Source: Fischerella sp. JS2 (lineage in GTDB: Bacteria > Cyanobacteriota > Cyanobacteriia > Cyanobacteriales > Nostocaceae). Taken from it: a stretch of DNA of 64,000 nucleotides. Shown piece after piece: positions 56,046 to 64,000 of the stretch. Position 1 is the stretch's first letter; every line of letters begins with the position of its first letter. The translations under genes were made by a program, and so were the position numbers. Where the stretch lies: the NCBI RefSeq assembly GCF_032393985.1, contig NZ_CP135918.1, positions 1,612,001 through 1,676,000 of the forward strand, written 5' to 3'. A model generated the notes under the pieces. The model was not told the DNA's origin, ran no database searches, and worked only from the letters and a program-made list of their open reading frames with translations.

Positions 56046-57374
56046 ATGAAAAAAACTATTAGTGCTTTTGCTCTAGCTATAGCTACCTTCACAACAGGCT
56101 TTTTAGTAGCGGCTTGTGATGGCAACACCACCACAACCTCAAACACAGGTACTGATGGAGCTGCCAGTACTCCAGCAGGTTCAACAACTACAGCTTCCAG
56201 TAGCACTCAAGGGTTAAAAATAGGTTCACTGCTACCAACCACAGGTGACTTAGCTGCGATTGGACAGCAGATGGTGCAATCCGTTCCCTTATTAGTAACT
56301 ACCGTCAATGCTTGTGGCGGTGTGAATGGACAACCTGTAACCCTAGTGCAAGTCGATGATCAAACTGACCCTAAAGCAGGTGCTGCTGGTATGACTAAAC
56401 TGGCAACCTTAGATAAAGTTGCGGGTGTAGTTGGTTCTTTTGCTAGTAGTGTCTCCAGTGCAGCTGTTTCCATAGCTGTGCCTAATAAAGTCATGCTCAT
56501 TTCTCCTGGCAGCACTAGCCCTGTATTTACCGAAAAAGCAGCAAAAGGTGAATACAAAAACTTTTGGGCGCGTACTGCACCTCCAGATACCTACCAAGCT
56601 CAAGCTTTAGCTCAACTTGCTAATCAAAAAGGTTTTAAGAGAGTTTCCACTGTCGTTATTAACAATGACTATGGTGTGGGATTTGAAAAAGCCTTTGTAC
56701 AAGCATTTGAAAAATTAGGGGGAACGGTAGTAAATAAAAGCAACCCTGTTCGCTACGACCCCAAAGCCACCACATTTGATACCGAAGCACAAGCAGCTTT
56801 TGCAGGTAAGCCAGATGCAGTACTAGGTGTGTTTTACGAAGAAACCGGAGCCCTGTTTCTGAAATCCGCATACCAGCAAGGTGGGACTCAAGGGGTGCAG
56901 ATAATGCTGACTGATGGTGTGAAGTCAGATACATTCCCAGACAGAGTAGGTAAATCTCCTGATGGTAAATACATCGTTGCTGGAGCTATCGGTACAGTTC
57001 CCGGTTCTAACGGTAAAGGATTAGAAGCTTTCACCAAGCTTTGGCAAGAAAAAAGAAAATCCCCACCCGCACCATATACTCCTCATGGTTGGGATGCAGC
57101 TGCCTTATTAGTTTTATCTGCCCAAGCAGCAAAGGAAAACACAGGTGTTGGCATCGCCAATAAAATTCGTGAAGTTGCCAATGCTCCTGGTGTAGAAGTT
57201 AGCGATGTTTGCGAAGGTTTGAAATTGCTTAAAGAAGGTAAAGATATTAACTATCAAGGAGCTAGCGGTAACGTAGATATTGACGAAAATGGCGATGTGG
57301 TTGGTGTCTACGATGTTTGGACAGTAGGTGATGATGGCAAAATCAAGACCATTGAGCAAGTTAGCCCGAAGTAA
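56046..57374 (+). CDS. Substrate-binding lipoprotein of a branched-chain amino-acid-type ABC transporter
   Basis: A 442-residue lipoprotein with signal and lipobox LVAAC (Cys24). After a Thr/Ser-rich linker comes a Peripla_BP_6 (Leu/Ile/Val-binding) fold: IGSLLPTTGDLAAIGQQM, VDDQTDPKAGAAGMTKL, VVGSFASSVSSAAVS and VINNDYGVGFEKAFV. It would deliver amino acids or similar solutes to a membrane permease; no permease or ATPase gene is nearby. The ATG at 56046 is chosen because AAGGAG lies upstream and it starts the signal peptide. Confidence 0.9.
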   Translation: MKKTISAFALAIATFTTGFLVAACDGNTTTTSNTGTDGAASTPAGSTTTASSSTQGLKIGSLLPTTGDLAAIGQQMVQSVPLLVTTVNACGGVNGQPVTLVQVDDQTDPKAGAAGMTKLATLDKVAGVVGSFASSVSSAAVSIAVPNKVMLISPGSTSPVFTEKAAKGEYKNFWARTAPPDTYQAQALAQLANQKGFKRVSTVVINNDYGVGFEKAFVQAFEKLGGTVVNKSNPVRYDPKATTFDTEAQAAFAGKPDAVLGVFYEETGALFLKSAYQQGGTQGVQIMLTDGVKSDTFPDRVGKSPDGKYIVAGAIGTVPGSNGKGLEAFTKLWQEKRKSPPAPYTPHGWDAAALLVLSAQAAKENTGVGIANKIREVANAPGVEVSDVCEGLKLLKEGKDINYQGASGNVDIDENGDVVGVYDVWTVGDDGKIKTIEQVSPK

Positions 57375-57410
57375 GAACTAGGTATGAATTATGAATTATG
57401 AATTATGAAT

Positions 57411-57508
57411 GATGAATTATGAAAATTTCAGCATTCATAATTCATCATTTTCGAGCTTTAAGCAGAATGAATTATGAAGATTTCAGCATTCATAATTCAT
57501 CATTTTCA
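57411..57508. repeat. Duplicated 42-base hairpin between convergent genes
   Basis: A 42-base unit occurs at 57411-57452 and again, with two changes, at 57467-57508. Each unit pairs with itself: GATGAATTATGAA against TTCATAATTCATC (13 bp, loop AATTTCAGCA) in the first. ATTATGA heptamers precede it. The second copy overlaps the stop codon of the next gene. It probably ends transcripts from both sides. Confidence 0.7.
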
Positions 57509-58291
57509 CAGACCAAAGTTATAACCAACTCCGAGTGTCAAACCGATATCAGTTTCATCAAAAAATGCTGCATTCACAGCGGCTGTAGCAGTAAATTGAC
57601 TGTTGAGTGGGAAATCTACACCACCAGATAAGAGAAAAGAAACCTGAGAGTTATCACCCGTGTTAATAGCTGCACCAGCACCCACATAAGGAGCGATCGC
57701 AACAGTGTCACTAAAAGGATCTCCTAGCTGCTGGAAGGAAAAATCGTAGGTGACGGGAATGAGAATTGTAGTGTTGTCGCCCACCACTAATGAAGGTCTA
57801 ACAGATAAGCTTCTTGATAGACCCACCTTGCTGATCACCATAAAATTAGCATCACCTAAAGAGGAGTCACCACCAGCCAAACCAATATTTGCTGCTATAC
57901 CAATATAGCTAGAGCCTCCACGTGTGGCACGACCTGGAAGAATATCTGATTGTGCAACTTCCTGAGTAGCAGCAGATGGTTGAGAAGTTGACTGTTGGTC
58001 TTGAGCAGTAGTAAGTCCTGTAGATGATGTTGTTACTGTACCAGGAATAGGTGTGAACGTAGGACTGTCTGTCTCTGGTGTAGCGACGCTATGGAACTTT
58101 TCCTGAGTAGAGGTAGAATTAGATACTTCTACTGAATTTTCTACTGGAACGGGTGATGCAGTCATGGCTTCTGCTTCAATGCTGGTAGAGTCAGCAGTCT
58201 GAGCAACAGCAGGTAGACCACCAGCTAAAACAGCAGCAGTTGCTATACTAACTAAACCGAGAATTTTTTGATTAAAAACAATCGTATTCAC
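57506..58291 (-). CDS. Outer-membrane beta-barrel-like protein
   Basis: A 261-residue exported protein. The signal peptide ends at AVAQT (about residue 31). A Ser/Thr-rich region (about 32-115) leads to a beta-rich domain (about 120-261) with alternating aromatic/Gly strands and the end GVGYNFGL, like small outer-membrane barrels. GTG at 58291 is the better start, as GAGGAG lies five bases upstream; a GTG at 58297 is too close to it. The function is unknown. Confidence 0.7.
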   Translation of the reverse strand: MNTIVFNQKILGLVSIATAAVLAGGLPAVAQTADSTSIEAEAMTASPVPVENSVEVSNSTSTQEKFHSVATPETDSPTFTPIPGTVTTSSTGLTTAQDQQSTSQPSAATQEVAQSDILPGRATRGGSSYIGIAANIGLAGGDSSLGDANFMVISKVGLSRSLSVRPSLVVGDNTTILIPVTYDFSFQQLGDPFSDTVAIAPYVGAGAAINTGDNSQVSFLLSGGVDFPLNSQFTATAAVNAAFFDETDIGLTLGVGYNFGL

Positions 58292-58851
58292 ATTCACTCC
58301 TCAAACAATATTACCTTTATAGAGAATGGGCTTTGCCCATATCCAGCCAATGTTTGACAATATCTACATTTAACATCAAAAAATCTATTTCTACATCCCT
58401 ATTTTCAAGGTAATACAAATTTTTGAATAGTCACTATATATAGGGATAGATCCTCAATTCAACGGATGACAAAAATTATTCAATAAATAAAAATAACTTT
58501 CTACCAATCATCAGAGTTATTTTTTGCCATTAATCATTTATTACTAGTAATTTGTTCTTGATTCTTTATTGAAGAAAGACATTTTGTACAAATATTTTTA
58601 CCCTACCCTAACCCTCCCCTTGACAAGGGGAGGGAAGCGGATATCTTGTTTTCCCTTGATATTCAAGGTGACTAAGGGGAGTCAATGCAATTTGTGTATA
58701 CACACCCGTGAAAGGGAAGTTAAGGGGGGATTGAAGGGAGTTTTAAGATTTCATGCAAAAGGTCTAATAATCATTGACTAATGGCTGATACATAACTCCT
58801 AACTCTTGTTAATAAAACATAAATATTTTATATAAATTAATACTAGTACTG
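58292..58851. other. Gap with hairpin, no gene seen
   Basis: It holds the promoter of the barrel protein gene near 58292-58450 and the hairpin at 58612-58634. A short open frame across the hairpin has no family likeness. Confidence 0.5.
58612..58634. repeat. G-rich perfect hairpin
   Basis: CCCTCCCCTTG and CAAGGGGAGGG pair perfectly over 11 bases with a one-base centre. It is the same type as those at 4149 and 18423 (CCCCTC...GAGGGG) and is likely a dispersed small hairpin and not a promoter element. Confidence 0.65.
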
Positions 58852-60888
58852 CTAAGAAAAAAGCCGTTCTACCTGATGGTACTCTATATCTTGTAATTTC
58901 TGTAGTAAATGCGATGGTTGTTCAACTTTTTGCCTGACTAATAAGTCAGTTATTTTTATAATCTCGTCAAAGCGAAAATTATAAGTGAGTTGCGTTAGCA
59001 CTTGAATTAAAGTTGAAAATTGTGTGGGAATTTGAGTCAATAGTTGAAAAATACTTTCATCATTGCACTCTTTAGCTGCTGTATGTAGATTTTGTATCCA
59101 TGCATCTGGCATCTGTGCTAGGTCTTCAGGAGTTAAGTTTCTAGATTGCACATCCTCATTTTGGTTAACTATACCTGGTTCAAAGTAAATGTAGCGCACA
59201 CCTAAGTGTTTTGTAAGTTGAGCAAAAATTTCTGATTCAGAAAATGGTTTGCTGATAAAGTCATCACAACCAGCAGATATCATTGCTTGGCGCTGTTCCT
59301 CAAAAGCATAAGCCGTGAAGGCAATAATTTTGGTATGAGATGGGGTGTTGGGGAGATAGGGTGATGGTTCTCCCCATTGAAATTGCTCCCTCCTTTTAAT
59401 TTCCCTGCTAGCTTTGTAACCATCTATAATTGGCATCTGCATATCCATAAATATGATGTCGGGACACCAACTTTCCCATGTAGCTATACCTTGTTGACCG
59501 TTTTCTGCCTGCTGTATTTCAAAACCTAAAGGTTTTAAGAGTTTGATGAGACATTGGCGATGGTCTTGATTATCGTCCACAATTAGCAGACGATAGATTG
59601 GTTGATCTGGTGCTAGACACTTAACCCGTTGACTTGACTGTGGTAGCTGTGTCATCTCTGCTAAACTAACCTGAATGTCGAATGCAAATATACTTCCTTT
59701 TCCGACTACGCTTTTAACAGTAATATCTCCACCCATTAACTGCACAAACTTACGACTAATTGCTAGTCCTAAACCTGTTCCTTGTTGCGATCGCCTACCT
59801 GTTTCAGTTTGGACAAAAGCTTCAAATAACTGGTTAATTTCTTCTGAAGCGATACCAGAACCGGTATCTTCAACCTCGAAAATTAGGGATTGGGGATTGG
59901 AAAAAGATAAGGGAGACAAGGGAGAAAGATTACTTCCTTGTTCCCCTTGTCCCATTCTCACACGTAGAGTTACGCTTCCTGCTTGAGTAAATTTGAGAGC
60001 GTTACTTAACAAGTTCAATAGAACTTGCCGCAGTTTACTTTCGTCAGCAATTATGTATTGTGGTAGTGATAGCGATCGCTCAAACACAAGAGTGAGTTTT
60101 TTGGCTGCGGCTTTGAGACGCAGCATATCTTCTAAGCTATCTAACAGACTATATAAATCTAATTGTTTTTCATTGAGCTTAATTTTACCTGCTTCAATTT
60201 TGGACATTTCTAATACATCGTTAATTAATTGCAGCAAGTGTTGACCACTTCTGTTAATGATGTCGAGATACTCCCGATTTTCACTGGTGCAGGAAGTATC
60301 GTCATACATAATTTGAGAAAAACCTAAAATACTGTTGAGGGGGGTACGAAGTTCATGACTCATTGCTGCCAAAAATTGGCTTTTCGCCTTATTGGCTGCT
60401 TCGGCTGCTTCTTTGGCATATTGCAATTCTATTTCAGCTTGTTTGCGATCGCTGATATCTCGTGCTACCCAAAGTACTGATTGGTCTGAGATGGGGGAAA
60501 TGCTAGCGCTAAACCAAACCTCTCGCCCCTGCCGAAACAAATTGTAATCAAAATAAAGTGTCTGCTGTAAATCTAAAGCCTGTAGAACTTTTTCTAACCA
60601 TACCTGAGTGGTGTGTTCATGGAAAAATTGTTCTACTGTCTGACTAATCACATCAGGCTCATCTGTATGTGTTTGATTGGGTTTTGTTGGTAGAATTTTT
60701 ATGCTTCCAAGTTGGTTGTTATGAAGATTGATGATCAGCACTACATCGGTCATAGCCTCAAATACAGCACGCATTTGAACTTCAGAAGTTCGTAGCTTTT
60801 GCTCAAGTAATTTGCGCTTGCTTGTTTCCTTTTGTAGCTGCTGAGTTAACTTTCTTAATTGGCATTCCTGACAATCAACTAGATCCAT
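58852..60888 (-). CDS. Hybrid sensor histidine kinase with receiver domain
   Basis: A 678-residue soluble kinase. A coiled coil (about 8-40) is followed by a PAS domain (about 35-150), HisKA (KSQFLAAMSHELRTPLNSILGF), HATPase (NLLSNALKF, GTGLGLAIS) and a receiver (about 430-560) with Asp in DIIFMDMQMPIIDG. The tail (about 585-675) is helical without an Hpt histidine motif. Two stretches look like repeat insertions: GQGEQGSNLSPLSPLSFSN within the HATPase (bases about 59884-59955) and GEPSPYLPNTPSHT in the receiver (about 59335-59385). Both are encoded by the G-rich units found between genes. Confidence 0.88.
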   Translation of the reverse strand: MDLVDCQECQLRKLTQQLQKETSKRKLLEQKLRTSEVQMRAVFEAMTDVVLIINLHNNQLGSIKILPTKPNQTHTDEPDVISQTVEQFFHEHTTQVWLEKVLQALDLQQTLYFDYNLFRQGREVWFSASISPISDQSVLWVARDISDRKQAEIELQYAKEAAEAANKAKSQFLAAMSHELRTPLNSILGFSQIMYDDTSCTSENREYLDIINRSGQHLLQLINDVLEMSKIEAGKIKLNEKQLDLYSLLDSLEDMLRLKAAAKKLTLVFERSLSLPQYIIADESKLRQVLLNLLSNALKFTQAGSVTLRVRMGQGEQGSNLSPLSPLSFSNPQSLIFEVEDTGSGIASEEINQLFEAFVQTETGRRSQQGTGLGLAISRKFVQLMGGDITVKSVVGKGSIFAFDIQVSLAEMTQLPQSSQRVKCLAPDQPIYRLLIVDDNQDHRQCLIKLLKPLGFEIQQAENGQQGIATWESWCPDIIFMDMQMPIIDGYKASREIKRREQFQWGEPSPYLPNTPSHTKIIAFTAYAFEEQRQAMISAGCDDFISKPFSESEIFAQLTKHLGVRYIYFEPGIVNQNEDVQSRNLTPEDLAQMPDAWIQNLHTAAKECNDESIFQLLTQIPTQFSTLIQVLTQLTYNFRFDEIIKITDLLVRQKVEQPSHLLQKLQDIEYHQVERLFS

Positions 60889-61166
60889 ATATCTTTAAAA
60901 TTTGCGAATACTTACTACTAAGAAGTTAGAGATAAGGATTAATGCTAGGTAATAAAAATTACAGTAAATCATATATCGAAATTCTTTCATATAAAATAAC
61001 ACCTTCTTTTAAGTATATTCTTGGTTATATCATTAGACACTACTTAATTTTTTTAAGACATATAGAGGAAGAGATGGGCGACGCGGGGACAGGTCATGTC
61101 TAGCCCAGAGTAGGTGCTTCGATGTAGGGAATATGCTCCGCGTCTGTCTTTCTCCGCCTCCATCTT

Positions 61167-62108
61167 CTAATTTAAACTGGCAACAGCTTCGGCGATACGC
61201 TGAGAAACAAAAGGCAACAGATTACGATTTTTGGTGTGTGCTTTACCTTCAGTAAATACTACTAAAAGATAAGGGCGAAGATTGGGTATTTCTATATACG
61301 CAGCATCATGTCGGACTTGGCTAGTCCAACCCGCCTTTGACCAAATTTGTGCTGTTTGGGGAAGACCTGCACCTAAGAAGCCTGTAATTTGGTCTTCCTC
61401 TACATCTTGGGGCAAATCATCAGCCTTGAGACTACGTTTGAGTATATTCATCATCGCTTGCGATCGTACACTAGATACTGCTACACCACCAACAATACTA
61501 TGTAATAGCCTGGCAGTAGCATTAGTTGTCAGCATGTTGCGATTTTCTAGTAATTGTCCATAAAATGCCCGTTCCCGTCCGTAGGGCCCATCACACCAAG
61601 TCTTTTGGCAGATGTTAATACTTTCCATTTCTGACCAATCCAAGGATTGATAGTAGCGGTTAACAATATGACGCTGTTGCTTCCATGTCTCAAATGGCCC
61701 TGGTGGTAATTCTGGACCGGATGTAGTTCCTGTCAGTATATCTACTATCAAGCTAGTAGCATCATTACTAGAATCGATAATCATATCACGCATGGCTCTT
61801 TCTAACTCACCAGAGGTCTGAACCATACCTTTTTCTAGCCATTCCTGGGCTGCTACCAAGTAAAATAGCTTTACCACACTGGCTGGGTAAATTCGCTCTA
61901 AACCTCGATAAGTAAAACCACGGACTGCATGGTTCCAAAAAGCATCTGGAGTCAAAGCACCACCAGTATTAACCAACACAGGTGGATCGTAGACAATCCA
62001 AGTCAAAGCAATTTGGTTGCGGGCTAAGGTCGGAAATTCTACCCAAGTTGCTTCTAAAATGCCATTACCTAGTTTTTCCAGTTGTTCTTCTTGATTGAAA
62101 AAAGTCAT
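61167..62108 (-). CDS. Beta-lactamase-fold serine hydrolase without signal peptide
   Basis: A 313-residue relative of the protein at 4810-6324. The motifs are S77-K80 in YPASVVKLFY, SSN at 113-115 and KAGW at 258-261. It lacks both the coiled coil and the membrane segment, and no signal peptide is visible, so it may be cytoplasmic. It may act on wall-derived peptides; classical beta-lactamase activity is possible but not shown. Its start lies only 15 bases from that of the NlpC/P60 gene on the other strand. Confidence 0.85.
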   Translation of the reverse strand: MTFFNQEEQLEKLGNGILEATWVEFPTLARNQIALTWIVYDPPVLVNTGGALTPDAFWNHAVRGFTYRGLERIYPASVVKLFYLVAAQEWLEKGMVQTSGELERAMRDMIIDSSNDATSLIVDILTGTTSGPELPPGPFETWKQQRHIVNRYYQSLDWSEMESINICQKTWCDGPYGRERAFYGQLLENRNMLTTNATARLLHSIVGGVAVSSVRSQAMMNILKRSLKADDLPQDVEEDQITGFLGAGLPQTAQIWSKAGWTSQVRHDAAYIEIPNLRPYLLVVFTEGKAHTKNRNLLPFVSQRIAEAVASLN

Positions 62109-62123
62109 TGTTGTGTTTGCAGA

Positions 62124-62849
62124 ATGTCCCTAAATCTCAAATTCCAAATCGAAAACTTAGAATCAGGTGAGTATGAGTGTCTAACTGACCTGAACATATA
62201 TGATTCTCCAGAATGTAGGCGCTTGGCTACCCAAGCCCAGGCTGGGCGACATTTGTGGTTAACATCAAATTATCAGGATGTGGCATTAGAAGTGTGTTTA
62301 TGTGAGGATGACTATCCAGGCTGGTTGTCGGTTGCAGATTTGGTTTTTTTACAGACAGCTACTGTACCTTATCAGGCTAAATCATTTTCTGAATCAGAAA
62401 TCAAAAAATTACTACCAGAAGTGATTGCTTTTACTCACAAAGCGATGCAACAACCTAATTATTATCTTTGGGGTGGCACAGTTGGGCCAAATTATGACTG
62501 TTCGGGCTTGATGCAGGCGGCATTTCGTTCAGTGGATATTTACTTACCTAGAGATGCCTATCAACAGGAAGGCTTTACCCAACCAATTGCCCTAGCACTG
62601 CTGCAACCAGGTGATTTAGTCTTTTTTGGGACTCCCCAAAAAGCTACTCATGTGGGACTCTATTTAGGAGATGGTTTTTATATCCATAGTTCTGGTAAAG
62701 ATCAAGGGCGTAATGGTATTGGGATTGACATTCTCTCGGAACAAGGTGATGAGGTGAGTCAGTCATACTATCAGCAACTACGCGGTGCTGGCAGAGTGGT
62801 GAAGAGTTATGAACCGCACAGTCATAGAGGATTGAAAGAAAAAATATGA
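62124..62849 (+). CDS. NlpC/P60 (C40) endopeptidase with SH3b domain
   Basis: A 241-residue protein with an N-terminal SH3b-like part (about 10-85) and a C-terminal NlpC/P60 domain with the triad Cys126 (NYDCSGLMQAAF), His176 (THVGLYLG) and His188 (FYIHSSG). It matches the cyanobacterial gamma-D-glutamyl-L-diamino acid endopeptidases known from Anabaena/Nostoc, which cut peptidoglycan stem peptides with a free N-terminus. The ATG at 62124 is preferred to a TTG at 62082. Its stop overlaps the start of the next gene (ATGA). Confidence 0.92.
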   Translation: MSLNLKFQIENLESGEYECLTDLNIYDSPECRRLATQAQAGRHLWLTSNYQDVALEVCLCEDDYPGWLSVADLVFLQTATVPYQAKSFSESEIKKLLPEVIAFTHKAMQQPNYYLWGGTVGPNYDCSGLMQAAFRSVDIYLPRDAYQQEGFTQPIALALLQPGDLVFFGTPQKATHVGLYLGDGFYIHSSGKDQGRNGIGIDILSEQGDEVSQSYYQQLRGAGRVVKSYEPHSHRGLKEKI

Positions 62850-63862
62850 GGAGTGGATTAGTTTCTAATGGGTTAGCTGGACAATATGAGGCGATTTCCT
62901 CACCAGTTCCCAGTGTTTCAGTGGTGGTTCCTGTACGTGATGAAGTGGAAAGCTTGCCTCATTTACTAGAGGCGATCGCTTCTACCTTAAACGCTAGTGG
63001 TCTTAGTTACGAAATTATCTGTGTGGATGATGGTTCTACGGATGGTTCTGCGCAGTTGCTCAAAGAACAAGCACAAATCCGGAATGATTTAAAAGCAGTG
63101 ATTTTGCGGCGTAACTATGGTCAAACTGCCGCAATGGCGGCTGGATTTTATTATGCGCATGGCAAAGCAATTGTAACTTTAGATGCCGATCTCCAAAACG
63201 ACCCAGCAGATATACCAATGTTGTTGGCAAAGTTGGAAGAAGGCTATGATTTGGTCAGTGGTTGGCGACTCAATCGACAAGATGCAGCTTTGACAAGGTT
63301 GTTACCCTCTAAAATTGCCAACTGGTTAATTCGACGGATCACTAGCGTAAACATACACGATTATGGTTGTTCATTAAAGGCCTACCGTGCAGAATTGGTA
63401 GCAGATATGAACCTCTACGGTGAACTGCACCGCTTTTTACCAGCCTTAGCGTATATCGAAGGGGCAAGAATTACTGAAATGCCCGTACGTCACCATGCGC
63501 GCCGCTTTGGGCGGAGTAAGTACGGTTTGTCGCGCACTTTTCGGGTGGTAATGGATTTATTAACGATCGCCTTTATGAAAAAGTTCTTGACTCGCCCAAT
63601 GCACGTTTTTGGGCTATGGGGCTTGATTTCTATGCTTTCAGGAGGTGCGATCGGTGTTTATTTGACTTGGGTAAAATTAGCTTTGGGTCAAGATATTGGC
63701 GATCGCCCTTTGTTAATTTTGGCTGTTCTTCTGTTAGTAACAGGGGTGCAGTTATTCTGCTTTGGTTTGCTGGCAGAGTTACTGATGCGTACCTACCATG
63801 AATCCCAAGGACGTCCTATATATCGAGTACGGGAGGTTGTGACAGCCAAGGAAGTTGAGTAA
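62846..63862 (+). CDS. GT2 polyprenyl-phosphate glycosyltransferase (DPM/GtrB-like)
   Basis: A 338-residue glycosyltransferase. The GT-A domain (about 20-245) has VVPVRDEVESLPHLLEAI, CVDDGSTDGS and the metal site TLDADLQNDPADI, with the DPMS-like DYGCSLKAYR. Two membrane helices lie at about 255-320. Such enzymes move a sugar from a nucleotide to polyprenyl phosphate for later use at the outside of the membrane. It overlaps the endopeptidase gene by four bases, so the two are coupled. Confidence 0.9.
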   Translation: MRSGLVSNGLAGQYEAISSPVPSVSVVVPVRDEVESLPHLLEAIASTLNASGLSYEIICVDDGSTDGSAQLLKEQAQIRNDLKAVILRRNYGQTAAMAAGFYYAHGKAIVTLDADLQNDPADIPMLLAKLEEGYDLVSGWRLNRQDAALTRLLPSKIANWLIRRITSVNIHDYGCSLKAYRAELVADMNLYGELHRFLPALAYIEGARITEMPVRHHARRFGRSKYGLSRTFRVVMDLLTIAFMKKFLTRPMHVFGLWGLISMLSGGAIGVYLTWVKLALGQDIGDRPLLILAVLLLVTGVQLFCFGLLAELLMRTYHESQGRPIYRVREVVTAKEVE

Positions 63863-64000
63863 TTCAGTTATCAGTTATCAGTTATCAATACTGTTAACTG
63901 TTAACTGTAGCCTGCGGCAAGCCGCTACGCCTCTACACTGATTCCTAACCAACAACTGGCAACAACTAACAGGACTTAGACAAAAATTAAGCCCAAAAAA
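63863..64000. repeat. Repeat tract at the window end
   Basis: CAGTTATCAGTTATCA units, TTAACTG units, a reverse TGTAGAGGCGTAGCGGC element (63910-63937) and CAACTGG units follow the glycosyltransferase gene. No gene is seen. Confidence 0.6.

Noticed and set aside
58569-58781. A 70-codon open frame across the G-rich hairpin
   Set aside because: Composition follows the repeat, with no protein family features.

Overview
The window looks like chromosomal DNA of a filamentous cyanobacterium, most likely of the Nostocales type; the genus cannot be fixed from sequence alone. The reasons are the many copies of the octamer GCGATCGC (HIP1), the overlapping carotenoid pair crtP-crtB, membrane-anchored Ser/Thr kinases with an IMS or YARHG sensor domain, a geranylgeranyl-reductase-like protein, and intergenic spaces packed with short tandem heptamer-like repeats and small hairpins. 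I see no rRNA operon, no intact insertion sequence, no prophage and no CRISPR array.

Region 1 (1-16.4 kb) is read entirely from the minus strand. It holds two paralogous Ser/Thr kinases with different C-terminal sensors, a TPR lipoprotein, a GNAT acetyltransferase broken by one stop codon, and a membrane-anchored beta-lactamase-fold serine hydrolase. It then has a chaperone-usher type surface-fibre operon (two pilin-like subunits, a PapD-like chaperone and an unusual usher) and a repetitive ELW-x-SDGT surface protein. The fibre operon is the most interesting system in the window.

Region 2 (16.9-25 kb) holds an orphan sensor kinase and a redox/regulator block: rubrerythrin with a paired-palindrome promoter, an old yellow enzyme divergent from a MarR regulator with a candidate operator, a Crp/Fnr regulator and an AraC regulator. 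PgeF and biotin ligase follow. Region 3 (25-37 kb) is mostly housekeeping: an M23 peptidase, riboflavin synthase, a DUF151 nuclease-like protein, an Fe-S aldo/keto reductase, a geranylgeranyl-reductase-family flavoprotein, pyrH-frr, a redoxin, an alpha/beta hydrolase and an LCP cell-wall ligase.

Region 4 (37-52 kb) carries a small membrane protein whose reading frame is colonised by intergenic repeats, an AI-2E transporter, a lipoprotein serpin, a degraded Imm22-like immunity gene, a subtilisin-like protease, rpe, a large PAS hybrid kinase, a histamine-methyltransferase-like enzyme, an SMR exporter, a GH3 hexosaminidase and an RlpA protein. Region 5 (52-64 kb) has a PhzF protein, crtP-crtB, tRNA-Ser(GCU), an amino-acid-type substrate-binding lipoprotein, an outer-membrane-like protein, a second hybrid kinase, a second beta-lactamase-fold hydrolase divergent from an NlpC/P60 endopeptidase, and a GT2 glycosyltransferase.

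Cell-wall metabolism is the recurring theme (two beta-lactamase-fold proteins, M23, LCP, GH3, RlpA, NlpC/P60, PgeF), but these genes are scattered and do not form one operon. A second thread is the spread of small G-rich and hairpin repeats, which fill gaps and have also entered or extended several coding regions. All functional calls are from reading sequence motifs by eye; no database search was run.
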